Shown: positions 1 to 8,752 of the stretch, in pieces
How the letters are laid out: the number at the start of each line of letters is the position of its first letter
How positions within the stretch are numbered: the first letter of the stretch is position 1
From: HGM04593 sp045646965
GTDB lineage: Bacteria > Bacteroidota > Bacteroidia > Bacteroidales > Bacteroidaceae
DNA length: 64,000 bases
Direction: 5' to 3'
Assembly (NCBI GenBank): GCA_045646965.1
Contig: JAZRLR010000004.1
Coordinates: 51,565-115,564 of the forward strand
Notes under the pieces: model-generated
Databases searched by the model: none
What the model was told of the DNA's origin: nothing
The model's input: the letters and a program-made list of their open reading frames with translations, nothing else
Program-made: the position numbers and the translations under genes

Positions 1-747
1 AAACACCCCCTCGCCATTGAGGAAGGTCTTTAAAATTCCGCTGCGCGACAGCTCGTGTACCGCCCCGCAGTGTAGTTTACCGTTTTCTATGAGCCACAAG
101 CGGTCGGCCATACGCAGGACAAGTTCAAGGTCGTGCGTTGAGACAAGTATCGCCTTACCCATCTCTACTGCCATTTTTTTGAGGAGGCGAAACAGCGACA
201 CTCTGCTGTTAAAATCGAGATAAGCCGTGGGCTCGTCGAGCAGTATCACCGGAGTCTCCTGCGCAAGAGCCTTTGCAATCATAGCCTTCTGTCGTTCGCC
301 GTCGCTCAATTCCGAGAGGCGACGCTCCGCTATATGCTCTATTTTTATGGCCGAGATTGCCCGCTCCACACACTCTTTGTCACCGGAGCGCAACTTTCCC
401 ATAAAATTTGTATATGGGGTGCGTCCGAGCGATACAAGCTCACGCACTGTGAGCGCAGGGGCACACCCGCTGTCGGTCAGTACCACCGACACCATTCGAG
501 AGAGCTCGGCAGCTGTCAGAGCGTCGGCACTACGGCCGCAATAGGCAAGCTCACCACCCAACGGCCTGTTATACCCCGCCAGGGTGCGCAGCAGCGTCGA
601 TTTTCCGGCACCGTTGCAACCTACAAGCGCAACCACTTCGCCGCGCATCAAAGAGGCGTCCATATCAGCAACGACGGTACCGCGGGCAGAAGGCCCGCGG
701 TACCCTATCGCCATAGATTTCATTTCAACTACCGCCTCACCGCGCAT
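1..747 (-). CDS. ABC transporter ATP-binding protein, FecE/BtuD-like (3' end outside window)
   Basis: This is the ATPase subunit of an ABC importer of the iron-siderophore/cobalamin type, which would couple ATP hydrolysis at the inner membrane to uptake. 249 codons are visible and the frame is still open at base 1. Walker A is GCNGAGKST (residues 43-51), the signature LSDGERQ (147-153), Walker B ILLDEP (168-173) and the H-loop histidine in STHD (205). The ATG at 747 is 9 bases past the stop of the S37 peptidase gene, so the two are probably co-transcribed. An in-frame ATG at 723 is an alternative start. The permease and binding protein are not in view, so the substrate is only a family-level guess. 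Confidence 0.9.
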   Translation of the reverse strand, partial: MRGEAVVEMKSMAIGYRGPSARGTVVADMDASLMRGEVVALVGCNGAGKSTLLRTLAGYNRPLGGELAYCGRSADALTAAELSRMVSVVLTDSGCAPALTVRELVSLGRTPYTNFMGKLRSGDKECVERAISAIKIEHIAERRLSELSDGERQKAMIAKALAQETPVILLDEPTAYLDFNSRVSLFRLLKKMAVEMGKAILVSTHDLELVLRMADRLWLIENGKLHCGAVHELSRSGILKTFLNGEGVF

Positions 748-756
748 AAGTCACAT

Positions 757-2058
757 TTATTTATACTGCATCCACTCGTTCAAGCGGTTGAGCAAATCGC
801 TCTTCAAAGGCTCGGGCAAGTTGGCGATGCGTGCTGTGTGGCTACCGTCGGGCACAATATAAACCTTGATATTCTTTTTATTGCGCTCGCTCAACCAAGT
901 TACACCGCTGGCAGTCCAGGGATCCCACTCGCCATATACAAAGAGAGCCTCGGGGTCGTTCTCGGTGTAAAAATCGGTAACCTTGCGGTGGTTAGTATCG
1001 TCAAATACCACGTCGGCAAATTCCTTGGGAAGCATCACCTTCTTGAGATAACCTTCCACATCAGCGGGGTTGAGATATTTCACAAATGGGTCGGTGTTAT
1101 AACCATAATATCCAAAATCTTTCACTGCCTGAACAAAGAAAGAACCGATTCTTGTTGTGATAGAGAAATAGTCGGGGCTGCACATCTGCACGAAATATCT
1201 GAACACCGCCTCGTTATCTGCTTCAGCCGTGGGAATATCCTCAACGGGAGAGCCCCACTGCCAGAAAGAGAACTGATACTCGAGCACCGCAAGGTCGTAG
1301 ATGTCGCTTGTGGGAACGCGGAACGAGAGATTATTCTTGAGACAGAAAGCATCGAAGAGAGGCATAAGCTGCTCTTTGCGCTCAAAAAGAAGATACTGAA
1401 AATCTCTTATCGCGTCACGCTTTGCCTTTGTAGAGACACGCTCGAGGAACGACTCGTGGCGGCCATCCTCGATAGAGTAGCTCAAGGGGGCCACATAAGG
1501 CACTGTCACATCCACATCCTCGGGATAGTAGGCGCGGAAGAACATAGATGTAGAACCACCCTTGCTGATACCTGTTGTCGCCCACTTTTTAGTATAATAT
1601 TTTTTAAAGGAGGTGATTATATTGTGATAATCGACCATAGAATTCTCAATTGTGAGATAGTCCCAGTTGCAGGGCTCGGGAGTAGAACCCGAGAAATAAC
1701 GATACTCCACAAAGATGATATTTGCATCCATTATCTTTGTAAGCTCCTCCATATAGTTGGGGTTTTTAAAAGCATAGTCGCCGCCGTAACCCTCGGTAAC
1801 TACAACCACAGGGCGGTCATATCCGCGGTGACCGAGCATAACGCGCTGCTCAAAAGTACCCTTCGACTCGTCACCGGGCACCAGCTGCTGACGGAATTTC
1901 ATAAGATAATAGTTGCGTGTGGCATCGTTCTTCTCAATCTTCTCAAACGATGTAACCTCGGCAATACTCTTCAACATTTTCTCCACCTCGGCATTCTGCG
2001 CGTTCATTGCGACAACTGCAACAAAGAGCAGGAGAAAGGACATAAGTTTTTTACACAT
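757..2058 (-). CDS. Secreted S37 (PS-10) family peptidase
   Basis: A 433-residue serine peptidase of the S37 tripeptidyl-aminopeptidase family, predicted to be exported by an N-terminal signal peptide (about residues 1-20, ending near NAQ). The nucleophile is Ser165 in G-I-S-K-G. Asp379 (GEWDP) and His407 (DGSH) fit the rest of an alpha/beta-hydrolase triad. It probably trims short peptides from host or dietary protein in the periplasm or outside the cell. It is followed 9 bases later by an ABC ATPase gene, and the upstream gene is a POT peptide permease, so a peptide-use theme is plausible. The family call rests on motifs and overall similarity. Confidence 0.88.
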   Translation of the reverse strand: MCKKLMSFLLLFVAVVAMNAQNAEVEKMLKSIAEVTSFEKIEKNDATRNYYLMKFRQQLVPGDESKGTFEQRVMLGHRGYDRPVVVVTEGYGGDYAFKNPNYMEELTKIMDANIIFVEYRYFSGSTPEPCNWDYLTIENSMVDYHNIITSFKKYYTKKWATTGISKGGSTSMFFRAYYPEDVDVTVPYVAPLSYSIEDGRHESFLERVSTKAKRDAIRDFQYLLFERKEQLMPLFDAFCLKNNLSFRVPTSDIYDLAVLEYQFSFWQWGSPVEDIPTAEADNEAVFRYFVQMCSPDYFSITTRIGSFFVQAVKDFGYYGYNTDPFVKYLNPADVEGYLKKVMLPKEFADVVFDDTNHRKVTDFYTENDPEALFVYGEWDPWTASGVTWLSERNKKNIKVYIVPDGSHTARIANLPEPLKSDLLNRLNEWMQYK

Positions 2059-2172
2059 AATTACTATTTTTTCGGTTTATAATTCTTTACAAATAACTAC
2101 ACCAAGCAAAATTACACAAAAAAAAGATAACACACCTTAATAAATAGAAAAAAACAAGAAAAAGCGATAAAA

Positions 2173-2204
2173 AAACGGAGCGCTCCGCAAAGAGCGCTCC
2201 GTTT
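2173..2204 (-). terminator. Rho-independent terminator of the POT permease gene
   Basis: A perfect 13-bp stem (2173-2185 with 2192-2204) and a 6-nt loop are followed on the minus strand by a run of Us (A-run at 2169-2175 on the plus strand). It lies 20 bases past the permease stop codon. Confidence 0.85.
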
Positions 2205-2223
2205 AACAGTATCTTGGGATTTA

Positions 2224-3753
2224 TTATTTCGCTACATTCTCGAGACGTTTCAATATCGCAAAGATAAAGAATGCCGCAACAAGGCAAATTCCGATGAGCA
2301 CACCCCAAACCACAGTAAGAGGAGCACCCCACATAAGAGCAGGAACAGCCACGAGGAAGTTACCAAGAGCAGTAGCCACAAACCATCCACCCATCATCAT
2401 ACCGGCATATTTGGGAGGAGCCACCTTTGTCACGAAAGAAATACCAATGGGCGACAGGAGCAACTCGGCAAATGTAAGCACGAGGTATGTAGAAATCAAC
2501 CAGTTGGGAGAAACGTTAGCCATATGCACGGGTGTTTCAGTACCGTCGGCATTGATAAGAACCTCGGGAGAGGGAAGGCCGATAGAACCCATTGTAAGCA
2601 ACAGGTAAGCAACACCTGCAACCAACATACCCAGCCCAATCTTCATAGGAGCCGAAGGCTCTTTGCCTTTCTTTGCAAGAGCACTGAAGATTGCGATAGA
2701 AACGGGAGTGAGAGCCACCACAAAGCAAGCATTGAACTGCTGGAAAATGGGAGCGCTTACCTCTGTAATTGCGGGGAGGGTTGAATATTTGTAAGCCAAA
2801 GCACCAACAGCCAACGCAACGATAGCACCTGCGATTGTGCGGCCCTTTGCAGTTGTGCTCTGGAAGATACCAAACAAGCCATAAACTACAAAGATTGCAA
2901 ACACAAGGTTTGTCACGTCAAATGCCATACTCTCGATACCTGTAGAGCTTGTAGCGGTGTAGTCACGAGCAAAGAATGTAAGTGTAGAACCATTCTGGTG
3001 GAAAGCCATCCAGAAGAAAATAACCACAGCAAACACAAGGCACAAGCAAACGATGCGCTCTTTGGTCTCGGCGGGTGAAAGCTCCTTAACGTCAGCACTA
3101 CCTGCACCTGCTGCAGCCTTGCTGCGGTCGGTGTGGCTGAATGTGCTGCGGAAAGCATAGTAAATTGCGATAGAAACAATCAGCGAGAAACAAGCCACAG
3201 CAAAAGCAAAGTGATAAGAATCAGCCTCGCTAACGCCGAGTGAAGTCTGCGCCCACTTCATAATCTCAATGGCAGCGGTGGGAGCAAACATCGCACCGAT
3301 GTTAATTGCCATATAAAACACGCTGAAACCAGAATCACGCTTGCTTGCATACTTCTTCTCATCGTAGAGGTTACCTACCATCACCTGCAAATTACCTTTG
3401 AAAAGGCCGGTACCAATTGAAATAAGCACCAAAGCACCATACATAGCGATAATTGCTACCGTGTTAGCGCCAAGAGGCAAAGCCAACAGCACATAACCAA
3501 GGAACATAATGGTAATACCGATGGTAACCATCTTTCCGTAACCGAATTTATCGGCGGCCATACCTCCGAAAAGAGGCATAAAATAAACGAAGCCCAAAAA
3601 GCCCGAATAGATACTTCCTGCCACCGCACTCGAGAAACCGAAGTTCGCCTGCAAGAACATTACAAACACAGCCAACATAGTGTAGTAGCCAAAGCGCTCA
3701 CCTGTGTTAGCCAAAGCCAAGGCATACAAGCCTTTAGGTTGTCCTTCAAACAT
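2224..3753 (-). CDS. POT/PTR-family peptide MFS transporter
   Basis: A 509-residue polytopic protein of the proton-coupled oligopeptide transporter family, which imports di- and tripeptides across the inner membrane. The N-terminal signature ANTGERFGYY (residues 15-24) matches the ExxERFxYY motif of TM1, except that the first acidic residue is Asn16; Glu19 and Arg20 are kept. The extra TM pair and loop typical of bacterial POTs are present, and the length is normal. A strong terminator lies just downstream, so it is probably a single-gene transcript. A -7-like box (TATATTTG, 3887-3894 on the minus strand) would give a leader of about 130 nt. Confidence 0.93.
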   Translation of the reverse strand: MFEGQPKGLYALALANTGERFGYYTMLAVFVMFLQANFGFSSAVAGSIYSGFLGFVYFMPLFGGMAADKFGYGKMVTIGITIMFLGYVLLALPLGANTVAIIAMYGALVLISIGTGLFKGNLQVMVGNLYDEKKYASKRDSGFSVFYMAINIGAMFAPTAAIEIMKWAQTSLGVSEADSYHFAFAVACFSLIVSIAIYYAFRSTFSHTDRSKAAAGAGSADVKELSPAETKERIVCLCLVFAVVIFFWMAFHQNGSTLTFFARDYTATSSTGIESMAFDVTNLVFAIFVVYGLFGIFQSTTAKGRTIAGAIVALAVGALAYKYSTLPAITEVSAPIFQQFNACFVVALTPVSIAIFSALAKKGKEPSAPMKIGLGMLVAGVAYLLLTMGSIGLPSPEVLINADGTETPVHMANVSPNWLISTYLVLTFAELLLSPIGISFVTKVAPPKYAGMMMGGWFVATALGNFLVAVPALMWGAPLTVVWGVLIGICLVAAFFIFAILKRLENVAK

Positions 3754-4066
3754 AGATTAAAAAAATTAAGGTTAATATAAAATCTTTCGTCAAGCGGCCT
3801 GCACAAGCTGCAAAAACACAAATTCGCAACCACGGCAAAGCCGAATATTCCGCCCCACGACAAACGCCCGAAAGGCAAAACATCTGCAAATATACATAAA
3901 AGCATTTAAAATATAAAATTATATAGTGAACAAAACAATGCGAAAACCTTTTTTTAACTACAGAGAGAAGATTGCATTTAATAATTTATTTTTACAAAGA
4001 CTGCGCAATGCACAAAGAGCGCAAAGAAAAAACAAACAGAATATAAACAAATAAACATTTCTGGTT
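3754..4066. other. Intergenic region between divergent genes
   Basis: 313 bases between the divergently oriented permease and thioredoxin-fold genes. It holds a minus-strand -7 box TATATTTG at 3887-3894 and is otherwise AT-rich. No ORF, repeat or RNA structure could be supported. Confidence 0.6.
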
Positions 4067-4330
4067 ATGAGAAGCTTACAAATATTTTATCAAAAGAACT
4101 GCCCGCACTGCCAAAAGGCTTTCAAGTTCATCGAAGAGTTAAAGGAAGAGAAAGATATTTACAGGCTTATCGAGCCGCGTCTTGTCGAAGAAACCCTCGA
4201 AGTAGACTACGCCGAGATGTTCGACTACTTCCTTGTACCCACGTTCTACATCGACGAACTAAAAGTACACGAAGGCGTAGTGAGCAAAGAGCAGATGCAA
4301 AAAATACTCGACGCCACCCTGCGAGACTAA
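4067..4330 (+). CDS. Glutaredoxin/thioredoxin-fold small protein
   Basis: An 87-residue cytoplasmic protein with the redox motif C-P-H-C at residues 12-15 after a beta strand, and the cis-proline segment LVPTFYI near residue 58. This is the pattern of glutaredoxin-like thiol oxidoreductases. It probably reduces or isomerises a small disulfide or carries a thiol-bound group; the partner cannot be read from the sequence. No other gene appears to be in its transcript: a 14-bp inverted repeat follows before purM. Confidence 0.8.
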   Translation: MRSLQIFYQKNCPHCQKAFKFIEELKEEKDIYRLIEPRLVEETLEVDYAEMFDYFLVPTFYIDELKVHEGVVSKEQMQKILDATLRD

Positions 4331-4402
4331 ACCCGCCTTATGCGTTATGAAATAGAAAATTAAACACCCCACCTCGAAGCGCATAAAAACAAATAAACAC
4401 CC

Positions 4403-4446
4403 AACCGAGCGAAAAGTGCATTTAAATTTTGCCTTTTCGCTCGGTT
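4403..4446 (+). terminator. 14-bp inverted repeat between the thioredoxin-fold gene and purM
   Basis: AACCGAGCGAAAAG at 4403-4416 pairs perfectly with 4433-4446, with a 16-nt loop. It can end transcription from the upstream gene. It directly abuts the purM -7 box, so a regulatory role is also possible. The T-run after it is short. Confidence 0.6.
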
Positions 4447-4451
4447 TATAT

Positions 4452-4459
4452 TATCTTCG
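4452..4459 (+). promoter_or_regulatory. Putative purM operon promoter (-7 box)
   Basis: TATCTTCG matches the Bacteroidetes primary-sigma -7 element (TAnnTTTG with one change), 38 bases before the purM ATG. No clear -33 TTTG was seen. Confidence 0.55.
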
Positions 4460-4496
4460 CAGAATAAATAATTATATAATATAAAAAAATTACACA

Positions 4497-5663
4497 ATGA
4501 GCGACCAACGTTATATGATGCGCGGAGTTTCGGCATCAAAAGAAGATGTACACAACGCAATCAAGAACATCGATAAAGGCCTTTTCCCCAAGGCTTTCTG
4601 CAAGATAATCCCCGACATTTTGGGCGGCGATCCCCAGTACTGTAATATTATGCACGCCGACGGTGCAGGTACAAAATCGTCTCTTGCCTACCTCTACTGG
4701 AAAGAGACAGGCGACATTTCGGTGTGGAAAGGCATAGCACAGGACGCCCTCATTATGAACATCGACGACCTGTTGTGCGTGGGAGCCACCGACAACATTC
4801 TCGTTTCATCGACCATCGGCCGTAACAAACTGCTTGTACCGGGAGAGGTTATTTCGGCAATAATCAACGGCACCGACGAGCTCCTTGCCGAGCTGCGCGA
4901 GATGGGTGTAGGCGTATATGCCACCGGAGGCGAGACAGCCGACGTGGGCGACCTCGTGCGCACTATCATCGTAGACAGCACCGTAACCTGCCGTATGAAA
5001 CGCAGCGATGTAATCGACAACGCAAACATCGCAGCAGGTGATGTAATCGTGGGTATGGCCTCATACGGACAGGCGACCTACGAGAAAGAGTACAACGGCG
5101 GTATGGGAAGCAACGGACTCACATCGGCACGTCACGACGTGTTTGGCAAATACCTCGCCGAGAAATATCCCGAGAGCTACGACAAGGCAGTTCCCGCAGA
5201 GCTCATATACTCGGGCGGCCTCGCACTCACCGACAAGGTTGAGGATTCTCCCCTCGATGCAGGCAAGCTCGTACTCTCCCCCACTCGCACATACGCCCCC
5301 ATCGTGAAAAAGATGCTCGACGCATTGCGTCCCCATATTCACGGTATGGTACACTGCTCGGGCGGTGCACAGACAAAGGTTATGCACTTTGTAGAAAACA
5401 AACGCGTGATAAAAGACAACCTCTTCCCCATTCCCCCGCTCTTCAAGACTATCAAAGAGCAGAGCGGCACCGACTGGGCCGAGATGTACAAAGTGTTCAA
5501 TATGGGACACCGTCTCGAGGTTTATGTAAAACCCGAGTATGCCGAGGAGATTATCGCCATAAGCAAGAGCTTCGGAGTGGAGGCACAGATTATCGGTCGT
5601 GTAGAGGCTGCCGAGAAGAACGAACTTATCATTGAGAGCCCTTACGGCACTTTCAAATACTAA
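4497..5663 (+). CDS. purM: Phosphoribosylformylglycinamidine cyclo-ligase (AIR synthase)
   Basis: A 388-residue PurM-superfamily protein, which would convert FGAM to AIR with ATP in purine synthesis. It has the glycine-rich phosphate-binding stretch (HADGAGTKSS), the IAQDALIMNIDDLLCVGA segment and the GGETADVGD loop typical of AIR synthases. The rather long form is common in Bacteroidetes, where it is often labelled AIR synthase-related. It leads a tight cluster: prfA starts 3 bases after its stop and pyrF follows. The pyrimidine enzyme gene pyrF lies in the same cluster, so nucleotide supply and translation termination may be co-expressed. Confidence 0.9.
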   Translation: MSDQRYMMRGVSASKEDVHNAIKNIDKGLFPKAFCKIIPDILGGDPQYCNIMHADGAGTKSSLAYLYWKETGDISVWKGIAQDALIMNIDDLLCVGATDNILVSSTIGRNKLLVPGEVISAIINGTDELLAELREMGVGVYATGGETADVGDLVRTIIVDSTVTCRMKRSDVIDNANIAAGDVIVGMASYGQATYEKEYNGGMGSNGLTSARHDVFGKYLAEKYPESYDKAVPAELIYSGGLALTDKVEDSPLDAGKLVLSPTRTYAPIVKKMLDALRPHIHGMVHCSGGAQTKVMHFVENKRVIKDNLFPIPPLFKTIKEQSGTDWAEMYKVFNMGHRLEVYVKPEYAEEIIAISKSFGVEAQIIGRVEAAEKNELIIESPYGTFKY

Positions 5664-5666
5664 AAA

Positions 5667-6779
5667 ATGGAGAACGAGAATTCACTTTTGGGCAAGCTCA
5701 ACGACCTTGAGGCACGCTTTCAGGAGGTTGCAACACTCATAACCGACCCCGCCGTAGTTGCGGATATGAAGCGTTACGTAAAACTCAACAAAGAGTATCG
5801 CGAGCTCGAGGAAATTATGAACGCCCGCAAGAGATATATCACCCTGCTCACATCGCAGCGCGAAGCAAAAGACCTGCTGATGACCGAGAGCGACCCCGAA
5901 CTGCGCGAAATGGCACGCGAAGAGCTCGATATGTGCGAGAAGGAGATTCCCGCAACAGAAGAGGAGATAAAACTCCTGCTCATCCCCGCCGACCCGCAGG
6001 ACGAGAAGAACGCCATCCTCGAGATACGCGGAGGAACCGGCGGCGACGAAGCTGCAATTTTTGCAGGCGACCTCTTTAGAATGTATAGCAAATATTGCGA
6101 GAGTAAGGGCTGGCGTCTCGAGGTGTCGAGCTGCAGCGAGGGCACATCGGGCGGATACAAGGAAATCATTTGCACAGTCACAGGCGACAAAGTGTACGGC
6201 ACACTCAAATACGAGTCGGGCGTACATCGCGTACAGCGTGTACCCGCCACCGAGACACAGGGGCGCGTACACACATCGGCCGCATCGGTGGCCGTGCTGC
6301 CCGAGGCCGAGGCTTTCGATGTAGAGATTACAGAGAGCGCAATCAAGTGGGATACCTTCCGCTCGAGCGGAGCCGGCGGACAGAACGTGAACAAAGTAGA
6401 ATCGGGAGTGCGTCTGCGCTATCCGTGGCTCAACCCCGAAACAAACCAAATTGAAGAGATACTCATCGAGTGTACCGAGACACGCGACCAACCCAAGAAC
6501 AAGGAGCGTGCCCTCGCCCGTCTGCGCACCCTCGTGTACGACCGCGAGCACCAGCGCTATGCCGACGACATTGCAAACAAACGCAAAACAATGGTATCGA
6601 CAGGCGACCGCTCGGCCAAGATACGCACCTACAACTACCCCCAGGGGCGCATCACCGACCACCGCATAAACTACACCATATACAACCTCACCGCCTTTGT
6701 AAACGGCGATATACAGGATTGTATCGACCACCTGATAGTTGCGGAAAACACCGAGAGAATGAAAGAAAACGAACTATAA
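5667..6779 (+). CDS. prfA: Peptide chain release factor 1
   Basis: A 370-residue class I release factor. The peptidyl-tRNA hydrolysis motif GGQ is in SSGAGGQNVNK (near residue 237). The anticodon-like P-A-T tripeptide is in RVPATETQGRVHTSA (near residue 190), which marks RF1 (UAA/UAG) and not RF2. It is full length, starts 3 bases after purM and is followed after 13 bases by pyrF. Confidence 0.96.
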   Translation: MENENSLLGKLNDLEARFQEVATLITDPAVVADMKRYVKLNKEYRELEEIMNARKRYITLLTSQREAKDLLMTESDPELREMAREELDMCEKEIPATEEEIKLLLIPADPQDEKNAILEIRGGTGGDEAAIFAGDLFRMYSKYCESKGWRLEVSSCSEGTSGGYKEIICTVTGDKVYGTLKYESGVHRVQRVPATETQGRVHTSAASVAVLPEAEAFDVEITESAIKWDTFRSSGAGGQNVNKVESGVRLRYPWLNPETNQIEEILIECTETRDQPKNKERALARLRTLVYDREHQRYADDIANKRKTMVSTGDRSAKIRTYNYPQGRITDHRINYTIYNLTAFVNGDIQDCIDHLIVAENTERMKENEL

Positions 6780-6792
6780 AAACAATATAACT

Positions 6793-7623
6793 ATGAACAG
6801 ACAAGAACTTGTAAAGCAGATAAAAGAGAAACGCTCTTTCCTGTGTGTGGGACTCGACAGCGATATCAAGAAATTACCCGCCTGCCTGCAAGGCAGCGAG
6901 GATGCAATCTTCGATTTCAACAAAGCAATCATCGACGCCACAGCCCCCTACACCGTAGCCTACAAGCCCAACCTCGCGTTCTATGAGGCATTTGGCGTCA
7001 AGGGCTGGATAAGCTTCGAGAAGACTGTTAAATATATAAAGGAGAAATATCCCGAGATTTTCATCATTGCCGACGCAAAACGTGGCGACATAGGAAACAC
7101 CTCGGCACTCTATGCGCGTTCATTCTTCGAGGAGATGAAGGTAGACTCACTCACCGTGGCACCCTATATGGGAGAAGACAGCGTAAAGCCCTTCCTTGCC
7201 TACGAGGACACCTGGGTAATACTTCTTGCCCTCACATCGAACCCCGGCTCACACGACTTCCAGCTCACAAAAGACGAGGAAGGCACAATGCTCTTCGAGA
7301 AAGTGCTTGCAACCTCAAAGAACTGGGGTAACGAGAACAATATGATGTACGTTGTAGGTGCCACACAGGGCAAATCGTTTGAGAACGTGCGTCGTATCGT
7401 GCCCGAGCACTTCCTTCTCGTGCCCGGCGTGGGTGCACAGGGCGGCTCGCTCGAAGAGGTGTGCAAGTATGGTATGAACAATGACTGCGGTCTGCTTGTC
7501 AATGCAAGCCGCGCAATTATCTTTGCCGACAGCAGCGAGAACTTCGCCACAGTGGCAGCCGAGAAGGCACGCGACTACCAGCAGCAGATGGAGCGCGAGC
7601 TGAAAGCACACAACGTAATTTGA
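6793..7623 (+). CDS. pyrF: Orotidine-5'-phosphate decarboxylase (type 2)
   Basis: A 276-residue TIM-barrel enzyme that makes UMP from OMP. The signature DAKRGDIGNTS (near residues 96-106) holds the catalytic Lys/Asp set. The length and the CVGLDSD start fit the longer type 2 (PyrF/UMPS-like) branch. It is the last gene of the purM-prfA-pyrF cluster. The next gene, lpxD, has its own -7-like box (TATCTTCG, 7679-7686). Confidence 0.95.
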   Translation: MNRQELVKQIKEKRSFLCVGLDSDIKKLPACLQGSEDAIFDFNKAIIDATAPYTVAYKPNLAFYEAFGVKGWISFEKTVKYIKEKYPEIFIIADAKRGDIGNTSALYARSFFEEMKVDSLTVAPYMGEDSVKPFLAYEDTWVILLALTSNPGSHDFQLTKDEEGTMLFEKVLATSKNWGNENNMMYVVGATQGKSFENVRRIVPEHFLLVPGVGAQGGSLEEVCKYGMNNDCGLLVNASRAIIFADSSENFATVAAEKARDYQQQMERELKAHNVI

Positions 7624-7678
7624 TAAGGTAATTATACATTTTTTACACAGCGAAAGTGTAGAATTGGAACAAAACTAT

Positions 7679-7686
7679 TATCTTCG
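7679..7686 (+). promoter_or_regulatory. Putative lpxD operon promoter (-7 box)
   Basis: TATCTTCG lies 22 bases before the lpxD ATG in the 85-base gap after pyrF. It would drive the lipid A gene block separately from the purM cluster. Confidence 0.5.
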
Positions 7687-7708
7687 TATTCCGAAAAACA
7701 TTTAAAAT

Positions 7709-8740
7709 ATGAAATTCACAGCTCAACAAATAGCATCGTTCATCAATGGCGAGGTCATTGGAAACAAAGATGCCGAGGTATATACATTTGCCAAGATTGA
7801 AGAAGGCACCCCTGGTGCACTCTCATTCCTTGCCAACCCCAAATATACCGAGTACATCTACACCACCGAATCATCGGTAGTGCTTGTAAACAAGGATTTT
7901 GAGCCCAAAGGCGAAATCAAGACCACCCTCATTAAGGTAGACAACGCCTACGAGAGTCTTGCCAAGCTGATGACAATGTACGAGGCAAGCAAGCCCAAAA
8001 AACAGGGTATCAGCTCACTTGCATCCATCTCCCCCACTGCCAAAGTAGGCGAGAACTGCTACATAGCACCCTTTGCCGTGATAGGTGACGGATGCGAGAT
8101 AGGCGACGGATGCTACATACACGACGGAGTTTCGATAGGCGACGGTGCAAAAGTAGGCAGCAACTGCATCCTATATGCCCACGTCACCGTGTACCACGAC
8201 TGCCGCATAGGCAATAACTGTATTCTGCACAGCGGTTGCGTGATTGGTGCCGACGGATTCGGATTTGCACCCACCGCAAGCGGATACGACAAAATACCCC
8301 AGACAGGTATTGTGGTAATTGAAGATAATGTAGAGATTGGTGCACACACCTGTATCGACCGCGCCACAATGGGCTCAACCGTAATACACAGCGGCGTGAA
8401 GCTCGACAACCTCATACAGATAGCACACAACGACGAGATAGGCTCGCACACCGTTATGGCTGCACAGGCAGGCATCGCAGGCTCGGCAAAAATCGGTGAG
8501 TGGTGTATGATTGGAGGTCAGGCAGGCGTGTCGGGACACAGCAAAATGGGCGACCGCACAATGGTGGGCGCACAGAGTGGTATCATAGGCAACCGCAAGG
8601 GAGGCGAGACACTGCTCGGCTCACCCGCTATGGATGCACGCGAATGCATCAAAGTGTCGGCCTATCTTAAGAGACTCCCCGACCTTGACAAAAAGATTAA
8701 GGAGCTCACAAAAGAGATTGAAGCATTGAAAAAACTATAA
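7709..8740 (+). CDS. lpxD: UDP-3-O-(3-hydroxyacyl)glucosamine N-acyltransferase
   Basis: A 343-residue enzyme that adds the N-linked hydroxyacyl chain in lipid A synthesis (third step of the Raetz pathway). An N-terminal uridine-binding domain (about 1-100) is followed by many hexapeptide repeats of a left-handed beta helix. The catalytic histidine lies in IQIAHNDEIG (near residue 239). A short C-terminal helix follows. It is 12 bases ahead of lpxC/fabZ in a lipid A operon. Confidence 0.96.
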   Translation: MKFTAQQIASFINGEVIGNKDAEVYTFAKIEEGTPGALSFLANPKYTEYIYTTESSVVLVNKDFEPKGEIKTTLIKVDNAYESLAKLMTMYEASKPKKQGISSLASISPTAKVGENCYIAPFAVIGDGCEIGDGCYIHDGVSIGDGAKVGSNCILYAHVTVYHDCRIGNNCILHSGCVIGADGFGFAPTASGYDKIPQTGIVVIEDNVEIGAHTCIDRATMGSTVIHSGVKLDNLIQIAHNDEIGSHTVMAAQAGIAGSAKIGEWCMIGGQAGVSGHSKMGDRTMVGAQSGIIGNRKGGETLLGSPAMDARECIKVSAYLKRLPDLDKKIKELTKEIEALKKL

Positions 8741-8752
8741 AAAGAATTTGCT

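Noticed and set aside
334..2082. 582-residue plus-strand frame over the ABC and S37 genes
   Set aside because: Antisense to two genes with clear motifs; the translation has no family features. It is a shadow of regular codon use.
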